From: CAJXCL01 sp036011265
Lineage (GTDB): Bacteria > Nitrospinota > Nitrospinia > CAJXCL01
DNA length: 10,191 nt
Direction: 5' to 3'
Assembly (NCBI GenBank): GCA_036011265.1
Contig: DASCNB010000083.1
Span: 1 to 10,191 of the forward strand
A program made the translations under genes and the position numbers. The notes beneath the pieces are model-generated. The model ran no database searches. It was not told where the DNA came from and was given only the letters and a program-made list of their open reading frames with translations. Positions 7,331 to 10,191 of the stretch are shown piece after piece; position 1 is the stretch's first letter, and every line of letters starts with the position of its first letter.

Positions 7331-8481
7331 ACAACAATAAATCGTTCAATAAACATCCTATCTCTGAAACTTTCCTCAAACACCGGTATGGAAACTATCC
7401 TGATCTTTCTAATGCACAGCGCTGCCTGGTTATTAAATTCGCGCACATTGGAGATGTTCTTTTAACCACTCCTGTTTTTCGTTGCCTGCATCAATATTTT
7501 ATGGATAAAAATTTTGAAATAGACGTGATGCTATATAAAGATACTGAACCATTGCTCCGTCATAATAAATTTATAAAACAAATTCATATGGTAGATCGCC
7601 GCAAATCCAATCAAAGAAGCTTGAGAAAAGAATGGAATTTATTAAAAACAGTAAGGAATCGGAAATACGATTTGGTATTGAATATGAATTCTGGTGATAG
7701 AGGCGCTATATTGGGATTTTTGAGCGGCGCAAGGATAAGGGTTTCTCTTGATCCTCGTAAAAAAGGAATGATAGGAAAGAGTGGGCTTTCGACCCACCTC
7801 ATTAGCTACCCTTTAAAACCGCGTCATGCAGTGGAACGTCATCTTGATTTCTTGCGGCATGTAGGAATACACCCTGATGTTTCACAACGACAGCTTTGTC
7901 TTAATCCAGGTGAGGAATCACGAAAAAGTCTCTATAGCAAATTAAAGGATTATAAAATTGATGTATCAAGTTTTTCACCCGTTATTATTTCTCCAACAAC
8001 TCGATGGCGTTTTAAATCATGGAGAACCGATGGTTTTGTTGACTTAATAAAATATCTCAATAACAATTTTGGGCTCCCAATAGTACTTGTAGGAGGTAAT
8101 GAGCCTTTGGATTTGGAAATTTCAAAAGAAATCGCAAAAAATAGCAGGATTAAACCGTTAGACTTAACGGGAAAAACATCACTTTTAGAATTGGCAGCTT
8201 TATTGGAAAAGACAAAATTGTTTGTAGGAGTGGATTCTGCTCCAATGCATATGGCCTCAGCTCTAAAAGTACCAACTGTTGGAATTTTTGGTCCAACAAA
8301 CATTGCCGAGTGGTCATCGTGGGACAATGGAGAAGGTTATTGCAAAACCGTGGCGATGGAAGAATTTTCCTGCCTTCCTTGTGACCGAACAGGATGCGGA
8401 AACAGCAAAGTGAGCGACTGTCTGGTGCAATTGCCTGTTGAAAGAGTTATTGAAGCAATTAATGAAGTATTTCAGCATTAA
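7327..8481 (+). CDS. rfaQ: GT9-family heptosyltransferase, RfaQ (heptosyltransferase III) type
   Basis: This 384-residue protein has the full GT9 pattern. CLVIKFAHIGDVLLTTPVFR (about 33-52) carries the conserved acidic residue D43 of the acceptor side. YKDTEPLLRHN and DLVLNMNSGDRGAILGFLSGAR lie in the first domain. The second domain has SPTTRWRFKSW (about 222-232), LTGKTSLLELAALL, FVGVDSAPMHMASALKVPTVGIFGPT (about 299-324) and a cysteine group C349, C352, C357 and C365. Members move L-glycero-D-manno-heptose from an ADP-heptose donor onto the inner core of LPS. The wording of the motifs, especially HIGDVLLTTPV, is closest to the RfaQ subgroup. The exact acceptor and position are inference. 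There are about 32 residues ahead of the usual start of this fold and no internal ATG before the conserved block, so the long N-terminus appears real. The start overlaps the stop of the preceding gene (ATGA, 7327-7330) and lacks a clear ribosome binding site, suggesting translational coupling. Confidence 0.87.
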   Translation: MNNNKSFNKHPISETFLKHRYGNYPDLSNAQRCLVIKFAHIGDVLLTTPVFRCLHQYFMDKNFEIDVMLYKDTEPLLRHNKFIKQIHMVDRRKSNQRSLRKEWNLLKTVRNRKYDLVLNMNSGDRGAILGFLSGARIRVSLDPRKKGMIGKSGLSTHLISYPLKPRHAVERHLDFLRHVGIHPDVSQRQLCLNPGEESRKSLYSKLKDYKIDVSSFSPVIISPTTRWRFKSWRTDGFVDLIKYLNNNFGLPIVLVGGNEPLDLEISKEIAKNSRIKPLDLTGKTSLLELAALLEKTKLFVGVDSAPMHMASALKVPTVGIFGPTNIAEWSSWDNGEGYCKTVAMEEFSCLPCDRTGCGNSKVSDCLVQLPVERVIEAINEVFQH

Positions 8482-8483
8482 GG
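8480..8483 (+). promoter_or_regulatory. Ribosome binding site of the GT4 gene, overlapping the upstream stop
   Basis: AAGG at 8480-8483 lies 7 bases before ATG 8491, and its first two bases are part of the TAA stop of the heptosyltransferase gene. This supports the chosen start. It also means that ribosomes ending the upstream gene finish on top of the next initiation site, an arrangement that favours coupled synthesis. Confidence 0.6.
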
Positions 8484-8490
8484 CACTTCT

Positions 8491-9627
8491 ATGAAAATAG
8501 TTTTTACACAATTCACACCACCTTTCGAACACGGAATGACTGAAACGGAATATTTAAGATACGATGACTGGTTTTCAAAATTACGCAGAGCGTTTGCAAA
8601 AAATGAAAATGTGTTTTTTATTTCCCTGACAAAGAAGAAAGAGCTAATAACGGTCAAACACGAAGGATATACCGCATTATTTTTCCCTGTCAAAAATCCG
8701 GATCAACGCCAAAGCAACTGCCGTTTGTGGTATGAAAACGATGGTTTATGCCGCTGGTTGATAAACGAATCGCCTGATGTAATACATATTATAGGCAGCG
8801 GTTCTCAAATGGCACTAAATATACTGAAGAATGTACGCGAACCTTTGTCATTCCTGTGGGAAAGAAATGTTGTTAATAAAAATACACTTATGTGGGAAGA
8901 GCTTGATTTATGTGACTATTATGTTCATCCGACTTTAGATTCAATTAAGCGAGCTATGGCCCGTGTACCAAAAGAGAAATTGCTGAAAGTTCCCCTGGGT
9001 GCTGATACAGATTTCTTTAAACCTGTTGAATTAGAAAAACAGTTCGATATAGTTTCTGTTGGAGTTTTAACTCCCCGCAAACAAATTGATAAAGTTCAAA
9101 AAGTTGTCTATAAGAGAGGACTTCGTTGGATACATTCGGGTGGTTATGTTAAAGGGCCGCCTTATACAAAAGCAGAGGATTTATTTTTTTTTCGTAAATT
9201 GAGAAAGTTGTTTTCTAAATACCCTCAAAAAAAATCTTATTCAGGTAATATTTGTTCCGGCAGGTTTTCTCATCAACAAATGCCATTAATTTATAATAGA
9301 TCCAGAATTATGGTACATCCAGCATTATTCGAAGGAGCTGCCAGAGCTGTTCAGGAAGCTTTGTGCTGTGAATTGCCAGTTGTCGTTTCAAAAAAAGCAG
9401 TCCCTTGGGTAGAACCAGAGTTCGGAATTGCTATAGATGAATTATCTCAATTAGATGAAGCAGTTAGAAGTTTGCTATCGGATAATAATAAAATAAAAAA
9501 AATGGGGAAGAATGGCCGTGACTGGCTCATGGCAAATCATAGTTTTTCTCACCTTTATGATGTAGTTGCAGGATTTAACCAAATGGAAAAGCCTGAAAAA
9601 AAAATGTCCGAGGACTTGAAACTATAG
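8491..9627 (+). CDS. GT4-family glycosyltransferase
   Basis: This 378-residue cytoplasmic or membrane-associated protein has a GT-B fold. The N-terminal acceptor domain covers about 1-165, including PDVIHIIGSGSQMALN at about 95-110. The family linker VPLGADTDFFKP is at 167-178, followed by the donor domain with DIVSVGVLTPRKQID (about 186-200). The donor-site segment FEGAARAVQEALCCELPVVVS lies at about 280-300, with the E-x7-E pair at E281 and E289. A retaining transfer from an NDP-sugar to a growing surface glycan is expected; the sugar is unknown. It follows the heptosyltransferase by 9 bases and so belongs to the same unit. The coding sequence contains a run of nine T (9184-9192) and one of eight A (9227-9234), both in frame here. 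The last 20 or so residues are charged and low in complexity (EKPEKKMSEDLKL) and probably disordered. Confidence 0.85.
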   Translation: MKIVFTQFTPPFEHGMTETEYLRYDDWFSKLRRAFAKNENVFFISLTKKKELITVKHEGYTALFFPVKNPDQRQSNCRLWYENDGLCRWLINESPDVIHIIGSGSQMALNILKNVREPLSFLWERNVVNKNTLMWEELDLCDYYVHPTLDSIKRAMARVPKEKLLKVPLGADTDFFKPVELEKQFDIVSVGVLTPRKQIDKVQKVVYKRGLRWIHSGGYVKGPPYTKAEDLFFFRKLRKLFSKYPQKKSYSGNICSGRFSHQQMPLIYNRSRIMVHPALFEGAARAVQEALCCELPVVVSKKAVPWVEPEFGIAIDELSQLDEAVRSLLSDNNKIKKMGKNGRDWLMANHSFSHLYDVVAGFNQMEKPEKKMSEDLKL

Positions 9628-9634
9628 ACTAAAA

Positions 9635-9656
9635 AGAGGAAAATACTTTTTCCTTT
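9635..9656 (+). other. Short hairpin between the GT4 gene and gmd
   Basis: AGGAAAA (9637-9643) and TTTTCCT (9648-9654) form a perfect 7-base stem around a TACT loop. It can be extended by one G-T and one A-T pair to about 9635-9656. It lies 7 bases after the stop of the glycosyltransferase gene. The stem is AT-rich and is followed by TATAGGG rather than a T-tract, so a strong intrinsic terminator is unlikely. It may be a weak attenuator or RNA-processing or stability structure, or chance in this AT-rich DNA. Confidence 0.3.
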
Positions 9657-9676
9657 ATAGGGTTATCAGATAAAAA

Positions 9677-10191
9677 ATGTCTAAAAAAGCTTTAATAACT
9701 GGAATTACGGGACAGGATGGAAGTTATCTGGCCGAGCTTCTATTAGAAAAAGGATATGAGGTCTACGGTCTGGTAAGAAGAGTAGCCTTAGAGGATGAAT
9801 ATCACAGGATGAGCAGGATCCTTCATATAAAGGATAAGATTCATTTAACCCCTGGATCATTAGAAAGCCATGCCAGTGTCTATAAATCCATAAAAGCAAT
9901 ACAACCCGATGAGATATATCATTTAGCAGCCCAAAGTTATGTGGGTTACAGCTTTGAGGACGAATTTTCAACGTTAAATACTAATATTAACGGCACTCAT
10001 TATATCCTTTCCGCTTTTAGAGATTTAGTTCCTGATGCTCGGCTTTATTTTGCAAGTTCCAGTGAAATGTTTGGAAAAGTCAGAGAAGTTCCGCAAACTG
10101 AAGATACGCCGTTTCATCCAAGATCAGCTTATGGTATATCCAAAGTTGCAGGTTTTGATTTAACCAGAAATTATCGGGAGGCCTACGGGTT
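9677..10191 (+). CDS. gmd: GDP-mannose 4,6-dehydratase, N-terminal part (cut by the window edge)
   Basis: Reading from ATG 9677, 171 residues are open to the edge; full-length enzymes have about 320-370. The protein begins MSKKALITGITGQDGSYLAE, with the GxxGQDG NADP-binding loop (G9, G12, G15) of extended short-chain dehydrogenases. Diagnostic segments follow: GLVRRVA (31-37), EIYHLAAQSYVGYSFED (79-95), YFASSSEMFGKVREVPQTE (124-142), TPFHPRSAYGISK (144-156) and LTRNYREAYG (162-171). S128/S129, E130, Y152 and K156 supply the expected catalytic group. The enzyme turns GDP-D-mannose into GDP-4-keto-6-deoxy-D-mannose, the precursor of GDP-L-fucose, GDP-D-rhamnose and GDP-perosamine. Which of these is made depends on the next gene, outside the window. 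There is no ribosome binding site at normal spacing; the nearest AGGG is at 9659-9662, 14 bases upstream. It sits 49 bases after the GT4 gene on the same strand. Confidence 0.88.
   Translation, partial: MSKKALITGITGQDGSYLAELLLEKGYEVYGLVRRVALEDEYHRMSRILHIKDKIHLTPGSLESHASVYKSIKAIQPDEIYHLAAQSYVGYSFEDEFSTLNTNINGTHYILSAFRDLVPDARLYFASSSEMFGKVREVPQTEDTPFHPRSAYGISKVAGFDLTRNYREAYG

Noticed and set aside
7950..8327. Minus-strand open frame of 125 residues within the heptosyltransferase gene
   Set aside because: It is antisense to the conserved GT9 donor domain and has no recognisable features or start signal.

Overview
The window is AT-rich chromosomal DNA from a Gram-negative bacterium. Every complete gene is either an envelope or lipopolysaccharide (LPS) gene or a generic housekeeping enzyme. 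An MsbA-type lipid A flippase, an RfaQ-type heptosyltransferase and a GDP-mannose 4,6-dehydratase together require an LPS-bearing outer membrane. The AT-rich coding style, the MMPL/RND exporter and the close-packed LPS genes would suit a Desulfobacterota (deltaproteobacterial) genome. That placement is an inference from general familiarity; no single marker gene proves it.

Left end (1-477): two co-oriented minus-strand genes. One is a 56-residue Trm112/YcaR-family zinc-ribbon protein (147-317). After a 15-base gap comes the start of a membrane-anchored protein that runs off the window (131 to before 1). A 160-base AT-rich divergent intergenic region separates them from the plus-strand genes and holds a candidate minus-strand promoter with a perfect TATAAT.

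Middle (478-4497): a metallo-beta-lactamase-fold hydrolase with an intact HxHxDH site, then a 294-base non-coding gap, then a 925-residue RND/MMPL-family exporter. The gap contains a compact palindromic, REP-like element (about 1622-1690) close to the start of the exporter gene.

Right side (4650-10191): a plus-strand LPS/cell-surface glycan block preceded by a recognisable sigma70-like promoter (TTGAGG, 16 bases, TATAAT at 4553-4580). Its order is msbA (lipid A-core flippase ABC exporter), a CgeB-like GT-B glycosyltransferase, a GT9 heptosyltransferase of RfaQ type (ATGA overlap with the previous gene), a GT4 glycosyltransferase (9-base gap) and a GDP-mannose 4,6-dehydratase cut by the window edge. 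The likely logic is that the three transferases extend the LPS core, the dehydratase supplies a GDP-linked 6-deoxyhexose precursor, and MsbA flips the lipid A-core across the inner membrane. Promoter placement, tight spacing and shared strand suggest one operon from 4650 onward.

I found no CRISPR array, tRNA, rRNA, transposase or phage gene. Nothing amounts to a clear, wholly new system. The best leads are the palindromic element, the unstudied combination of transferases, and the large exporter with an unusually charged second periplasmic loop.
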